Positions 1 to 11,145 of a DNA stretch of 64,000 nucleotides are shown in pieces; positions within the stretch are counted from its first letter, which is position 1; every line of letters begins with the position of its first letter. This DNA is from Swingsia samuiensis (GTDB lineage: Bacteria > Pseudomonadota > Alphaproteobacteria > Acetobacterales > Acetobacteraceae): positions 1,950,001 through 2,014,000 of the forward strand of contig NZ_CP038141.1 of NCBI RefSeq assembly GCF_006542355.1. The letters run 5' to 3'. Under the pieces are notes generated by a model that ran no database searches, was not told the DNA's origin, and saw nothing but the letters and a program-made list of their open reading frames with translations. A program made the position numbers and the translations under genes.

Positions 1-2574
<2,574 letters not shown>

Positions 2575-2645
2575 TCAACACATGCACAGAAATCAGTCAC
2601 ACTCCTCATTCAATACACCAACCCAATCACCACCCTCTCATGATA

Positions 2646-2789
2646 GGGTGAGCTAGAAGACCTGGTGGCTTTGGCGAGGGATCTACACCCGATCCCATCC
2701 CGAACTCGGACGTGAAAACCCTCAGCGCCTATGATACTGCACCTTAAGGTGCGGAAAAGTCGGTCGCCGCCAGGTCCCCTAGCTTACCC
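2646..2789 (+). other. Precursor processing stem around 5S rRNA
   Basis: GGGTGAGCTAG (2646-2656) upstream and CTAGCTTACCC (2779-2789) downstream of the 5S gene are complementary with one G-U pair. They would extend the 5S terminal helix in the precursor, as expected of an RNase processing stem. The pairing is read directly from the sequence; the processing role is inferred. Confidence 0.6.
2659..2777 (+). rRNA. 5S ribosomal RNA
   Basis: About 118 nt. The 5' end GACCTGGTGGC pairs with the 3' end GCCGCCAGGTC, and the conserved CCGATCCCATCCCGAACTCGG loop-B/C region lies near 2689-2709 in its usual place. It sits about 85 nt after the 23S gene, the normal rrn order, and is followed by tRNA-fMet. 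Ends are accurate to a few bases. Confidence 0.95.
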
Positions 2790-2815
2790 TCAATCCTCAC
2801 CAACATATCCACCAG

Positions 2816-2894
<79 letters not shown>

Positions 2895-2958
2895 CCCCCA
2901 TCAAAATCTAAAGCACCACAGCCACATCAGATAATGATGAAGCTGTGTCATTTAACGT

Positions 2959-2995
2959 GATAAATCTCACCTACTTGACTGAGGTGAGATTTATC
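2959..2995. terminator. Hairpin between the rrn operon and a convergent gene
   Basis: A perfect 14-bp stem (2959-2972 with 2982-2995) around a 9-nt loop lies between the end of the rrn operon and the stop of the convergent DUF2934 gene. It is symmetric and could stop transcription from both sides, but neither side has a strong T tract. Confidence 0.6.
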
Positions 2996-3021
2996 TAAAA
3001 GTATATGTGGGCTAAGAGAAA

Positions 3022-3357
3022 CTAGTCGTTATTTTTAAAATATTCGTCTTCTTCTTTACGTGTTCCGAAGGGAACTTCTTGTTTATCATCTAGCTCATTC
3101 ATGCTTCCACCAGGGTTCCCCAGATTTTCTTGAAGCTTAGCTTCTTCAATGGGTTGGCCTTCAGGACCGATACGCACTGGAGATTTAACAGGAATTTGCC
3201 CTGCATCTGGGTTGCTTTCCATTCCAATAAGGTCGGAAGCTTGTTCCATATAAGCTTCAGGACCACTAGTGGGCTTACCATCCGCTTCCCATAGTTCTTT
3301 TGCTTTAGCACGAATGCGTTTTTGTTTTTGTGGGCTATCTTCTAGAGGATTATCCAT
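3022..3357 (-). CDS. DUF2934 family small protein
   Basis: A hydrophilic, highly charged protein of about 111 aa. Near the N-terminus, RIRAKAKELWEADGKP is the recognisable core of the DUF2934 family, whose function is unknown. The rest is Pro/Glu/Asp-rich and probably disordered, with no signal peptide or membrane segment. The ATG at 3357 is preferred; an in-frame GTG at 3369 would add four residues but has no better ribosome site. It is the last gene of a minus-strand set after DyP peroxidase and encapsulin, separated from encapsulin by 68 bp that contains a hairpin. It may be co-transcribed or separately tuned; any link to the nanocompartment is inference. Confidence 0.75.
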   Translation of the reverse strand: MDNPLEDSPQKQKRIRAKAKELWEADGKPTSGPEAYMEQASDLIGMESNPDAGQIPVKSPVRIGPEGQPIEEAKLQENLGNPGGSMNELDDKQEVPFGTRKEEDEYFKNND

Positions 3358-3384
3358 CTTTGATCTCACAGAGGCTAAAGGTTA

Positions 3385-3403
3385 AGCACCACGAAGTGGT
3401 GCT
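3385..3403 (-). terminator. Hairpin between encapsulin and DUF2934 gene
   Basis: AGCACCAC and GTGGTGCT form an 8-bp stem with a 3-nt loop. On the minus strand it is followed by TAACCTTT rather than a clear T run, so it may be a weak terminator, an attenuator or an mRNA-stability element separating encapsulin from the distal gene. Confidence 0.45.
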
Positions 3404-3425
3404 GTTGATAATGCTTTTGTGTTAT

Positions 3426-4229
3426 TTAGGTTGCAGGGTCGATAGCGACGACAGCTTCCGTAGTTAGAACGCGAAATATAAAGCTCTCTTGAATGTACAG
3501 TTCGACTGTGTCAGCGGTGTGACCAAGGTAGCCAATGGAGAAGTCCTGTCCGATATCAAGGGCTAGGTCTCCGCCGCGCATTGAAACAATGAACGCACCT
3601 TCAATTGCTGGAGCCCAGATAAGTTGGCCATCAATAATTTTCTCGATGTGTTTACGGATGGGGTAGCCGTCATCATCAGTGCTGTTAACAGCAAGAAAAG
3701 CTTGAGCGCCTAAAACAATAGAATAAGGGCCGTTTACTCCAGAGAGACGGAGCTCATTTAATGCTTCAGCGATAACGCGTGGATAATCCTGTACAGAGCG
3801 AGGAAGTTTAAGCTTTTGATTGGAAGATACTTCACGAATGCCTTTGATCCCAGCGGCATCGTAACCATTGAAAATGGCACGATCTTCTGCAAAGGCGATG
3901 GCTTGTGCGGCATCTTTAACAGGCTGCCAGTCTGAATCTTGTGACCCACGTTCGACAGCGTCAATTTCCTCACGCGAAAGGGTGAAAGGAACGCGGAGTT
4001 CTACAAGAGGCATAACTTCACGCTTTACAGCGTAAATACCATTTTGAGGTGAGCTGATTTTGCTGGCACGTCCTGTGCCTACAGCGGCAAGGGAGAGCCC
4101 TTGAGGCTCAGATGTATCCACAACACGTCTGCCAGCAAGGTTGCGTCTGATCGTGCGGGAGGCTTCTTCTTCAATTTCAGCCCAAGCGGCACTTGAGATA
4201 GGGGCAAGATGACGGTGGAGGTTATTCAT
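3426..4229 (-). CDS. Family 1 encapsulin shell protein
   Basis: A 267-aa HK97-fold protein that self-assembles into a protein nanocompartment. The sequence follows classical family 1 encapsulins end to end: an N-terminal NNLHRHLAPISSAAWAEIEE helix, the E-loop region rich in acidic residues, the A-domain around GPYSIVLG, and a C-terminal FIFRVLTTEAVVAIDP strand. Length is typical (about 265-285 aa). A ribosome site AAGGA lies about 10 nt before the ATG. It follows the DyP peroxidase gene by 16 bp, and that peroxidase carries an encapsulin-targeting tail, so this shell very likely packages it. No portal, protease or tail genes are nearby, which argues against a prophage capsid. Confidence 0.93.
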   Translation of the reverse strand: MNNLHRHLAPISSAAWAEIEEEASRTIRRNLAGRRVVDTSEPQGLSLAAVGTGRASKISSPQNGIYAVKREVMPLVELRVPFTLSREEIDAVERGSQDSDWQPVKDAAQAIAFAEDRAIFNGYDAAGIKGIREVSSNQKLKLPRSVQDYPRVIAEALNELRLSGVNGPYSIVLGAQAFLAVNSTDDDGYPIRKHIEKIIDGQLIWAPAIEGAFIVSMRGGDLALDIGQDFSIGYLGHTADTVELYIQESFIFRVLTTEAVVAIDPAT

Positions 4230-4245
4230 GATTTTTACGTCCTTC

Positions 4246-5259
4246 TTATTTGAGAGACCCTATGCCTAAAGATGAGTTGTCTTTGTTTTGAGATTTAGGT
4301 TGTTCATCAGACAGGGGTTGGGTGGTGTAATCAGGCGCATCATCAAGGAATTCAGCCGTCGGGATGAAGAATAATGTTCCTGTAACGGCCGTGCTAACAT
4401 CAAGTAAGCGGTCATAATTCCCTGGTGGCTTTCCGACAAACATATTTTGCAGCATTTGTTCTGTTCGTGCTGGTGAACAGGAATATCCTATAAAGTAGGT
4501 ACCAAATTCTCCCTTGCCAACCTCTCCGAAAGGCATATTTGCCCGAACAATTTGAAGTTGCTCACCATTTTCTTCAATATTGGTGAGGACGTTATGCGCG
4601 TAGCTTTTTTTTGCATCATCAGCTTGTTCTATATCTGAAAGTTTTTTACGGCCGATGATATCTTCTTGGGTTTCTGTTGGCATCGCATTCCATTTCTTCA
4701 TATTATGAAGATATTTCTGGACGATGACGTAACTTCCACCTTTAAAATCTATATCCTCATCACCGATCAAAGTGGAGTCTAGCGCAGCTTGGCCGGATGG
4801 GTTTTCTGTACCATCAACGAAGCCGAGAAGGTCTCTCTCGTCAAAATATTTGAAACCGTGCACTTCATCTACGACCGTCGCAACATTTTCTAGTCTTGAT
4901 ACAAGGGTTGAAGCTAAGTCAAAGCACAGGTCCATACGTGCTGCACGAATATGGAATAGCAGATCACCGGGAGTGGAAGGTGCGTGGTGAACACCGTTAA
5001 TTTCTCGAAAAGGGTGTAAGTTTTTAGGCTTTGGGTTACCAAATACGATGTCCCAAGCGGAAGATCCTATGCCTGTGATACAAGAGAGTTCTCCCTCTGG
5101 AATACGAAAACCAACACCTCGTACGAGCGAGGATATATCTCCCAAAACATCACGGACTTGCGCTCCAGTTTCGTTTTGATCGCCTTCATTCAGGGTTAAA
5201 ACGAGAAACAGAGCAGCCTTGGTTAATTTTGCGTCAACAGGTTGATGAGGGTTAGTCAA
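4246..5259 (-). CDS. DyP-type heme peroxidase, encapsulin cargo
   Basis: A 337-aa dye-decolorising peroxidase that uses H2O2 to oxidise bulky substrates. The signature GFVDGTENP is at about 146-154 with catalytic Asp149, the probable proximal heme ligand is His222 (YAHNV), and the distal Arg is in IVRANMPFGE (about 239). No signal peptide is seen. The last residues, SSLGIGSLK, match the cargo-loading peptide that docks family 1 cargo to encapsulin. The start is TTG at 5259, supported by GGAG about 10 nt upstream and by alignment with the usual DyP N-terminus (LTKAALFLVLTLNEG). It is the first gene of the operon, 16 bp before the shell gene, and probably detoxifies peroxide inside the compartment. 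Confidence 0.94.
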   Translation of the reverse strand: MTNPHQPVDAKLTKAALFLVLTLNEGDQNETGAQVRDVLGDISSLVRGVGFRIPEGELSCITGIGSSAWDIVFGNPKPKNLHPFREINGVHHAPSTPGDLLFHIRAARMDLCFDLASTLVSRLENVATVVDEVHGFKYFDERDLLGFVDGTENPSGQAALDSTLIGDEDIDFKGGSYVIVQKYLHNMKKWNAMPTETQEDIIGRKKLSDIEQADDAKKSYAHNVLTNIEENGEQLQIVRANMPFGEVGKGEFGTYFIGYSCSPARTEQMLQNMFVGKPPGNYDRLLDVSTAVTGTLFFIPTAEFLDDAPDYTTQPLSDEQPKSQNKDNSSLGIGSLK

Positions 5260-5295
5260 GGGATGGAAACTCCTTTTTGGGATTGATTAAATGTG

Positions 5296-5353
5296 ATTAT
5301 AGGAACGCACCATAGGAACGTCCGAGTTCAGTAAAAGTATGATATGGTATAAT
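5296..5353. promoter_or_regulatory. Divergent promoter region, DyP-encapsulin / kinase
   Basis: A TATAAT hexamer on the minus strand (5301-5296) could serve the peroxidase operon. A second TATAAT on the plus strand (5348-5353) could serve the kinase gene. The -35 elements are not convincing. Two copies of ATAGGAACG, at 5299-5307 and 5312-5320 (13 bp apart), overlap the minus-strand -10 and look like binding half-sites for a regulator. Confidence 0.4.
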
Positions 5354-5407
5354 TAATTTAGATGGAAATATTCTCTTTGCGAGATTTATTAGATTAGGGG
5401 CGTTTAT

Positions 5408-6046
5408 ATGCTTCAAGATGAAATTATTCAGAGAGTACATTTATTGCTTGCAGCTGGAGGGCGTAAAATTTTGGGTATTGCTGGAGCGCCTGGTGCAGGA
5501 AAGTCTACTTTGGCAAAAATGTTGGTTCAAGAGTTTGGTCAAAATATTGTTGTGGTACCCATGGATGGTTTTCATTTGGCTAATGAAGAGTTGCTTCGTT
5601 TAGGTCGAAGAGAGAGAAAAGGGGCGCCAGATACTTTTGATAGTGCAGGGTATGTTACTTTGCTTCAACGAATACGGTTGCGCAATGAAGAACAGACTGT
5701 ATATGCCCCAGCTTTTCACCGTGAAATTGATCAGGCTGTTGCTGGAGAAATAGCGGTGGAGCCTAATGTCCCGTTGATTATTACGGAAGGAAATTATCTT
5801 CTTCTTCAAGACGGATGTTGGAGTAAAATACGCCAATATTTGGATGAAGTATGGTTTATGGATGTAGCCACTGAGCAACGCCAAGCACAGCTGTTGGCGC
5901 GCCACATGCGTTATGGACGAACGCGTGAGGAGGCTTTGGCTTGGATTGAAAAAACGGATGAGCCGAATGCCCGTCAAATTATGCGTACGGCACATTTAGC
6001 TGATTATCATGTGCCGTGGTCAATGCTTAAAGATGAACAAAATTGA
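5408..6046 (+). CDS. P-loop nucleoside/sugar kinase family protein
   Basis: A 212-aa cytoplasmic protein of the phosphoribulokinase/uridine-kinase/pantothenate-kinase-like superfamily. Walker A is GAPGAGKST at about 27-35, a Walker B-like PMDGFHLANEEL follows at about 53-64, and IITEGNYLLL marks the base-binding strand. The pattern MDGFHL...GAPDTFD is typical of small nucleoside/fructose kinase-like proteins. The substrate cannot be assigned from sequence. It stands alone, divergent from the peroxidase operon, with AGGGG upstream of the ATG. Confidence 0.75.
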   Translation: MLQDEIIQRVHLLLAAGGRKILGIAGAPGAGKSTLAKMLVQEFGQNIVVVPMDGFHLANEELLRLGRRERKGAPDTFDSAGYVTLLQRIRLRNEEQTVYAPAFHREIDQAVAGEIAVEPNVPLIITEGNYLLLQDGCWSKIRQYLDEVWFMDVATEQRQAQLLARHMRYGRTREEALAWIEKTDEPNARQIMRTAHLADYHVPWSMLKDEQN

Positions 6047-6109
6047 TTATAGGTAGAATAGAATATATAAGGCCGTATCTTTTTTATATTTGATTGTGGT
6101 TGTAATACG

Positions 6110-6430
6110 ATGTCTGTTGTTTGTCCCCAGTGTAGTTTAGAAGAAAATCATATACAGAATGGCAATTATATTTGTGATGTCTGTGGCTATGAATGGCCAG
6201 CAGAGCATGCAGATAGCGAAGAAAGTCAAGAAGATGTTGTCCGTGACGCTAATGGCATTATTTTAGCCAATGGTGATACGGTTGTTGTTATAAAAGATTT
6301 AAAAGTTAAGGGTTCCTCTACGACTTTAAAAGTAGGAACCAAAATTAAGAATATTCGCCTTCGTGGAGGAGACCATGCTGTTGAAGCAGGAGGGTATATG
6401 TTGAAGGCTGAATTTTTACGAAAAGTTTAA
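6110..6430 (+). CDS. yjdM: Zinc-ribbon protein YjdM (PhnA family)
   Basis: A 106-aa protein with an N-terminal zinc ribbon (CPQC at 5-8 and CDVC at 23-26) and a C-terminal SH3-like domain, including VRDANGIILANGDTVVVIKD, that defines the YjdM/PhnA family. Despite the historical phosphonate name, the family is not the phosphonoacetate hydrolase and its role is unclear. It lies 63 bp after the kinase gene and ends at a strong hairpin shared with the convergent doxX-like gene. Confidence 0.88.
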   Translation: MSVVCPQCSLEENHIQNGNYICDVCGYEWPAEHADSEESQEDVVRDANGIILANGDTVVVIKDLKVKGSSTTLKVGTKIKNIRLRGGDHAVEAGGYMLKAEFLRKV

Positions 6431-6451
6431 ATCATTCATATGAGAGAAGGG

Positions 6452-6473
6452 AGGAATGGGAATGCCCATTCCT
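6452..6473. terminator. Hairpin between yjdM and doxX-like gene
   Basis: AGGAATGGG (6452-6460) and CCCATTCCT (6465-6473) form a perfect 9-bp stem with a 4-nt loop in the 49-bp gap between convergent genes. It is followed by TAGTATTT, consistent with a shared terminator. Confidence 0.7.
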
Positions 6474-6479
6474 TAGTAT

Positions 6480-6893
6480 TTAAAAAGCATAATTTCCGGG
6501 GCCTGCCATGGCAAGAATAATTAACCCCCCGGTGATACTAATATTTTTATAAAAATGAAGCCATAAGCCATATTCTTTTTCTTCTGATGCGCTCCAGTAA
6601 TTATGACCTAAATAAGCAGTTATAAGAGTATGCATTGCAAGAATAAGGGCGCTTGAGGTGCAGTAAACGCCCAAAACAATACAACTTCCCAAAATAAGTT
6701 CTACAGCAATGGCTCCTGCTGCAGATAATTTAGGAAATGGAATTTTAAGAGACGCGACATAGTCTACTGTGTTTGAAAAACGTTTGAGTTGGCGTACTCC
6801 AACAGCAAGGAAAAAGGAAGCAATGAGTATCCTTCCTAAAAGGAAGCCAAGATCACTTAGGTTAATGAGATCATTTAGATCAGGCATAAGCAT
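6480..6893 (-). CDS. DoxX family membrane protein
   Basis: A 137-aa protein with four predicted membrane helices. The first helix begins LGFLLGRILIASFFLAVGVRQ and the fourth contains SITGGLIILAMAG, the usual DoxX plan. DoxX proteins are small inner-membrane proteins, some linked to redox or thiol homeostasis; no specific role can be read here. It lies downstream of putA on the same strand with a hairpin between, so co-regulation with putA is possible but unsupported. Confidence 0.8.
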   Translation of the reverse strand: MLMPDLNDLINLSDLGFLLGRILIASFFLAVGVRQLKRFSNTVDYVASLKIPFPKLSAAGAIAVELILGSCIVLGVYCTSSALILAMHTLITAYLGHNYWSASEEKEYGLWLHFYKNISITGGLIILAMAGPGNYAF

Positions 6894-6909
6894 CAGAATA
6901 CATCCACTG

Positions 6910-6939
6910 CCCCTCTGATAATGAGATTTATCAGAGGGG
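6910..6939. terminator. Hairpin downstream of putA
   Basis: CCCCTCTGATA (6910-6920) and TATCAGAGGGG (6929-6939) make an 11-bp perfect stem with an 8-nt loop in the 54-bp gap between putA and the doxX-like gene. No long T run follows on the minus strand, so termination may be partial. Confidence 0.6.
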
Positions 6940-6947
6940 TTTAATCA

Positions 6948-9900
6948 TTAAACAGCAGCCATCAAAGCAGCATTACCGCCAGCCGCAGTTGTATTTGTGC
7001 TGGAAGAACGCTCACTGACGAGCCATTCTAGAGGGTATGTGCCATCTGTTGGGGATGGAACATATAGATTAATGATTGCACCTTCGCGGGTAGCAAGCAT
7101 CTGAGCTAATTCTGTGCGCTCTTTTTCGCTACCATTAAATAGAGCGATATCAACCTGATTAGAAGGTACAAATGGCAGAATGACGGTTGTCAAACTGGCT
7201 GGCACAGGGGGAAGACGGCGTAAAACATCAGGTGGAACCAGACATTTGTTACCCGTAGCAAGTGCTGCCATAATTTGTTTACAAACATCAGTTGTGCTTG
7301 GTCCTGCACAAAGAATAGAACCGCGTGCTGAGAGGGTATAGATGTTATCCTCTCCAACAGGGCCTGGTAAGACAACTTCTGTGCCAAGAGGCGTGAAGGA
7401 AGGGACGGGCACTTCCTCTGCGTCTTGAAGAGCTACTTGCAGCCAGTTAGCAAAAACATGCGCATTTCTTGGAACAAAATGTTGGAAGTCCCTTGGTAAT
7501 GGTGATGTTGTTGCGAGCAGTCGGCGCAAATAGAGTGGACCACCAGCTTTTGGGCCCGTACCTGATAAGCCATGGCCACCAAAAGGCTGAACCCCTACAA
7601 TAGCCCCCACGATGTTACGGTTTACATAAACGTTACCAGCATGGGAGCGTTCGGTAACCGCAGCAATAGATTGTTCAATACGAGAGTGAATGCCGAATGT
7701 AAGAGCATAACCCGTATTGTTAATATCTTCCATCAGCTTATCGAGTTCATTCCGTTTGTAACGGATGACATGTAGGACAGGACCGAAAACTTCACGTTTT
7801 AAAGCGTGAATATCATCAATCTCAATGATGGTAGGTGGGACAAAGGTTCCTTTATCACATTCATCTTGAGGTTCAGTTTGGAAAACATTGTAGCCTGCAG
7901 CACGCATATCTTCGATATGCTTGAGAATGTTATCGCGAGCTTCTTCAGATATAACAGGTCCAACATCTGTTTCCAGAAGGGATGGATTGCCTGTACGTAG
8001 CTGCTCCATTGCTCCTTTAATCATGCGAAGGACACGATCAGCACTGTCTTCTTGCAGGGCAAGAATACGAAGAGCACTACAACGCTGACCCGCACTGTCG
8101 AATGCAGAAGACAACACGTCAATAACAACCTGCTCAGCAAGAGCCGAACTATCGACGATCAGAGCGTTCTGGCCACCTGTTTCTGCAATGAGCGGAACTG
8201 GAGCTCCATCAGGGTTCAGGCGTGTAGAAAGTTGCTTTTGAATAATACGAGCAACTTCTGTAGACCCTGTGAAGAGAACACCGCGGACACGTTTATCGGC
8301 GACAAGCTGACCACCAACTTCGCCTGCGCCAAGAACTAACTGAACAACTTTTTTAGGCATTCCCGCTTCATGGAGTGCATTAATAGCTTCCCATGCGATA
8401 AGAGATGTCTCTTCTGCAGGTTTTGCTAGGACGCTATTACCAACAGCAAGAGCTGCAGAGATCTGACCAAGGAAGATCGCAAGAGGGAAGTTCCATGGGC
8501 TGATACAGACGACAGGCCCTAAAGGTTTATCGCCATCTTCATGTTGTTCTCTACGTATCTGGACGGAGTAATAACGAAGGAAATCTACAGCTTCGCGGAC
8601 TTCAGCGACAGCATTGGCATAAGTTTTACCTGCCTCACGAACAAGAATTCCCATAAGGCGCAGAATATCAGCATCGAGAAGGTCTGCTGCTTTTTCAAGA
8701 ATATTTGCTCTTTCAGCAACAGGTGTTTTGCTCCATTCCTCAAAACCGGAAATAGAATCTGCAATAGCTTTATCGACGTTCTCTTTGGTGGTGTAGCTGA
8801 TTTCACCAAGGACGTCGTCTTTATTGGCTGGGTTGAGAACTTTGATGTCGCCCTTGTTAGGAAGTTTTACTGGTTTTTCAAGGGCAGCCTTGAGGTCACG
8901 AATAGTATTTTCATTCGTTAGGTCAAGACCGGTAGAGTTACGGCGCTCTGGTTGGTAGATATCCAGTGGCAAAAGAATGCCAGTAGGTTCTTCACCTTGT
9001 TCTGCTTGAGTAACAGGATCCATAACAAGTTCGTCAATGGAGACTTCTTCACTTTGGATACGGTTAACAAAGGAAGAGTTAGCACCATTTTCGAGAAGAC
9101 GGCGAACAAGATAAGCCAGAAGTGTTTCGTGCGTACCAACAGGAGCATAGATACGGGTTGGACGACTGAGCTTATCTGCCCCGACGACTTCTTTATAAAG
9201 AGCTTCACCCATTCCATGTAGGCACTGGAACTCATAACGATCGTCTGAGAATTCAGGGCCAGCCATCACATAAATGCTGGCAAGAGTTTGGGCGTTATGG
9301 GTTGCGAATTGCGGGAATACCGCATCAAGCGATTCAAGCAATTTTTTCGAGCAGGCAAGGTAGGAAATGTCAGTATGCACTTTACGTGTAAAGACAGGGA
9401 AATCTGACAAGCCTTCAACTTGAGCACGTTTAATTTCGCTATCCCAGTAAGCTCCTTTGACGAGACGGATCATGAGACGGCGTCCCGTTTCACGAGCTAA
9501 TGCGATGATCCAGTCAAGAACGAAAGGTGCACGTTTCTGATAGGCCTGCACAACAAAGCCTAGTCCGTTCCAGCCTTTTAAGGATGGGTCAAGGCATAGT
9601 GATTCGAGAAGGTCTAAAGAGAGCTCAAGGCGATCAACTTCTTCAGCGTCAATATTAAAACCAATATTATATTGGCGGGCCAAGCGGGCAAGGGATGTAA
9701 CGCGTGGAAGAAGTTCGCTTAAAACGCGTTCACGCTGTAATCTATTATAACGTGGGTGAAGAGCGGAGAGCTTAACAGAAATACCTGGACCACGATAAGG
9801 GCCAGCATCTTGAGATGCTTTGCCGATAGCATGAATAGCTGTTTCATAATCCCGGTAATAGCGATCAGCATCTATTGCCGTTGTGGCTGCTTCACCAAGC

Positions 9901-10535
9901 ATGTCGTAAGAATAGCGGAAGCCCTTAGCAACAAGAGGTTTACTCTTTTTTAGTGCTTCTTCAATTGTTTGGCCTGTGACAAACTGCTCCCCCATAAGGC
10001 GCATTGCCATATCAACGCCTTGACGGATAACAGGCTCACCAAAGCGTTGGATAACGTTTGCTAGGCTTTTGTTAAGGCCTTTTTTCTGACCGGGGGAAAG
10101 GAGCTTTCCAGAAAAAATCAAACCCCATGTGGCAGCATTAACGAAGATTGAAGAATCTTTGCTAATGTGATGGTGCCAATGGCCCGTACCAATTTTGTCT
10201 TTAATAAGGGCATCACGCGTGGCGTTATCTGGAATACGCAAAAGCGCTTCTGCCAGACACATGAGAGCCACACCCTCTTGTGTCGACAGGTCGTATTCCT
10301 GAACAAGGCCCTGAACAATACCAGGAGTGCCTGCATGCCGAAGTGCGGTTACAAGCTTACGAGCAATGCGCTTGGTTAGATCAGCCTGCTTCCCTTCCAA
10401 TGTTGCCTCTGTGGCGAGAGTGGAAACACATTCCATCTCCGGGGCAAGAGTATGATCTGTAATCGCTTGGCGTAGAGCGGAGCGAGTAGGAACAGCGTTT
10501 GAAAGAGAAGAGAAAGGTGATGTCATACGCGCCAC
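6948..10535 (-). CDS. putA: Bifunctional proline dehydrogenase / glutamate-semialdehyde dehydrogenase PutA
   Basis: A 1195-aa enzyme that oxidises proline to P5C (FAD) and then to glutamate (NAD+). The proline dehydrogenase barrel covers about 130-490, with SVKLSALHPRY and RLVKGAYWDSEIKRA. The aldehyde dehydrogenase half covers about 560-1010, with FTGSTEVA, the Glu of ETGGQNA and the nucleophilic Cys in GQRCSA. A C-terminal lid-like domain follows. The N-terminus lacks the ribbon-helix-helix domain of E. coli PutA, so it should not bind DNA. That agrees with a divergent Lrp-type gene (putR) 132 bp away. The start is GTG at 10535 or ATG at 10526; neither has a clear ribosome site. Confidence 0.96.
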   Translation of the reverse strand: MARMTSPFSSLSNAVPTRSALRQAITDHTLAPEMECVSTLATEATLEGKQADLTKRIARKLVTALRHAGTPGIVQGLVQEYDLSTQEGVALMCLAEALLRIPDNATRDALIKDKIGTGHWHHHISKDSSIFVNAATWGLIFSGKLLSPGQKKGLNKSLANVIQRFGEPVIRQGVDMAMRLMGEQFVTGQTIEEALKKSKPLVAKGFRYSYDMLGEAATTAIDADRYYRDYETAIHAIGKASQDAGPYRGPGISVKLSALHPRYNRLQRERVLSELLPRVTSLARLARQYNIGFNIDAEEVDRLELSLDLLESLCLDPSLKGWNGLGFVVQAYQKRAPFVLDWIIALARETGRRLMIRLVKGAYWDSEIKRAQVEGLSDFPVFTRKVHTDISYLACSKKLLESLDAVFPQFATHNAQTLASIYVMAGPEFSDDRYEFQCLHGMGEALYKEVVGADKLSRPTRIYAPVGTHETLLAYLVRRLLENGANSSFVNRIQSEEVSIDELVMDPVTQAEQGEEPTGILLPLDIYQPERRNSTGLDLTNENTIRDLKAALEKPVKLPNKGDIKVLNPANKDDVLGEISYTTKENVDKAIADSISGFEEWSKTPVAERANILEKAADLLDADILRLMGILVREAGKTYANAVAEVREAVDFLRYYSVQIRREQHEDGDKPLGPVVCISPWNFPLAIFLGQISAALAVGNSVLAKPAEETSLIAWEAINALHEAGMPKKVVQLVLGAGEVGGQLVADKRVRGVLFTGSTEVARIIQKQLSTRLNPDGAPVPLIAETGGQNALIVDSSALAEQVVIDVLSSAFDSAGQRCSALRILALQEDSADRVLRMIKGAMEQLRTGNPSLLETDVGPVISEEARDNILKHIEDMRAAGYNVFQTEPQDECDKGTFVPPTIIEIDDIHALKREVFGPVLHVIRYKRNELDKLMEDINNTGYALTFGIHSRIEQSIAAVTERSHAGNVYVNRNIVGAIVGVQPFGGHGLSGTGPKAGGPLYLRRLLATTSPLPRDFQHFVPRNAHVFANWLQVALQDAEEVPVPSFTPLGTEVVLPGPVGEDNIYTLSARGSILCAGPSTTDVCKQIMAALATGNKCLVPPDVLRRLPPVPASLTTVILPFVPSNQVDIALFNGSEKERTELAQMLATREGAIINLYVPSPTDGTYPLEWLVSERSSSTNTTAAGGNAALMAAV

Positions 10536-10600
10536 AGTTTAGACTAGAGTTATTACAAACTCATAGGAAGACTTAAAGAAAATTGGTAATGGAAAATGAT

Positions 10601-10630
10601 CCATATGAGAAAATTATATTCTGTTATATG
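10601..10630. promoter_or_regulatory. Candidate PutR (Lrp-type) operator
   Basis: In the putA-putR gap, an AT-rich imperfect palindrome (AGAAAATTATATTCT near 10608-10622) is framed by CATAT and ATATG. It resembles an Lrp-family box and lies where a PutR activator of putA would bind. No footprint can be inferred beyond this resemblance. Confidence 0.35.
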
Positions 10631-10667
10631 AAAAATGGGAAGATATAATTTGGATAGAGGTAATTGA

Positions 10668-11120
10668 GTGGATGACGTTGATCGCAGAATTCTAAGGCAT
10701 CTTCAGAAGAATGGCCGTATGACCAATATAGAGCTGTCACGTTTAATTTTTCTTAGTCCTGCTGCAACATTGGAGCGTGTAAGAAAGCTCGAAAGTGCAG
10801 GGATTATTCGGAATTATATGGCATGTCTGGATCCTAAGGCGGTTCAGCTTGGGCTTCTTGTTTTTGTTCAGGTGACATTGGACCGCAGTAATCCAGATAT
10901 TTTTGAGGCCTTTTCGAAGGCTGTTCGGTCTATTCCACAAGTGACCGAATGTTATATGATTACCGGCGGCTTTGATTATTTATTGAAAGCCCGTGTCCGG
11001 GATATGAAAGCATACCGAAATTTTTTGGGGAAAACCCTTACAAAATTGCCTGGGGTACGCCAGACCAATACTTATACTGTTATGGAAGAAGTAAAAGCAG
11101 ATCCTGAATTGCCAATATAA
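10668..11120 (+). CDS. putR: Lrp/AsnC family regulator PutR
   Basis: A 150-aa regulator with an N-terminal helix-turn-helix (DVDRRILRHLQKNGRMTNIE..., about 2-60) and a C-terminal RAM/AsnC ligand-sensing domain (QVTLDRSNPDIFEAF, ECYMITGGFDYLLKARV). In alphaproteobacteria the Lrp-type gene divergent from putA activates it in response to proline; the function here is assigned by that context. Start GTG at 10668 with AGAGG about 8 nt upstream. The next plus-strand gene starts 25 bp after the stop. Confidence 0.88.
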   Translation: MDDVDRRILRHLQKNGRMTNIELSRLIFLSPAATLERVRKLESAGIIRNYMACLDPKAVQLGLLVFVQVTLDRSNPDIFEAFSKAVRSIPQVTECYMITGGFDYLLKARVRDMKAYRNFLGKTLTKLPGVRQTNTYTVMEEVKADPELPI

Positions 11121-11145
11121 TGGTTAGTCAAGAAGGTAGCATTGA

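Noticed and set aside
3426-4229. HK97-fold protein as a prophage capsid
   Set aside because: No terminase, portal, protease or tail genes are near, and the adjacent peroxidase has an encapsulin-targeting tail.
7572-10462. Plus-strand open frames opposite putA
   Set aside because: Antisense shadows of a long, well-conserved coding sequence; composition follows the putA frame and no start signals are present.
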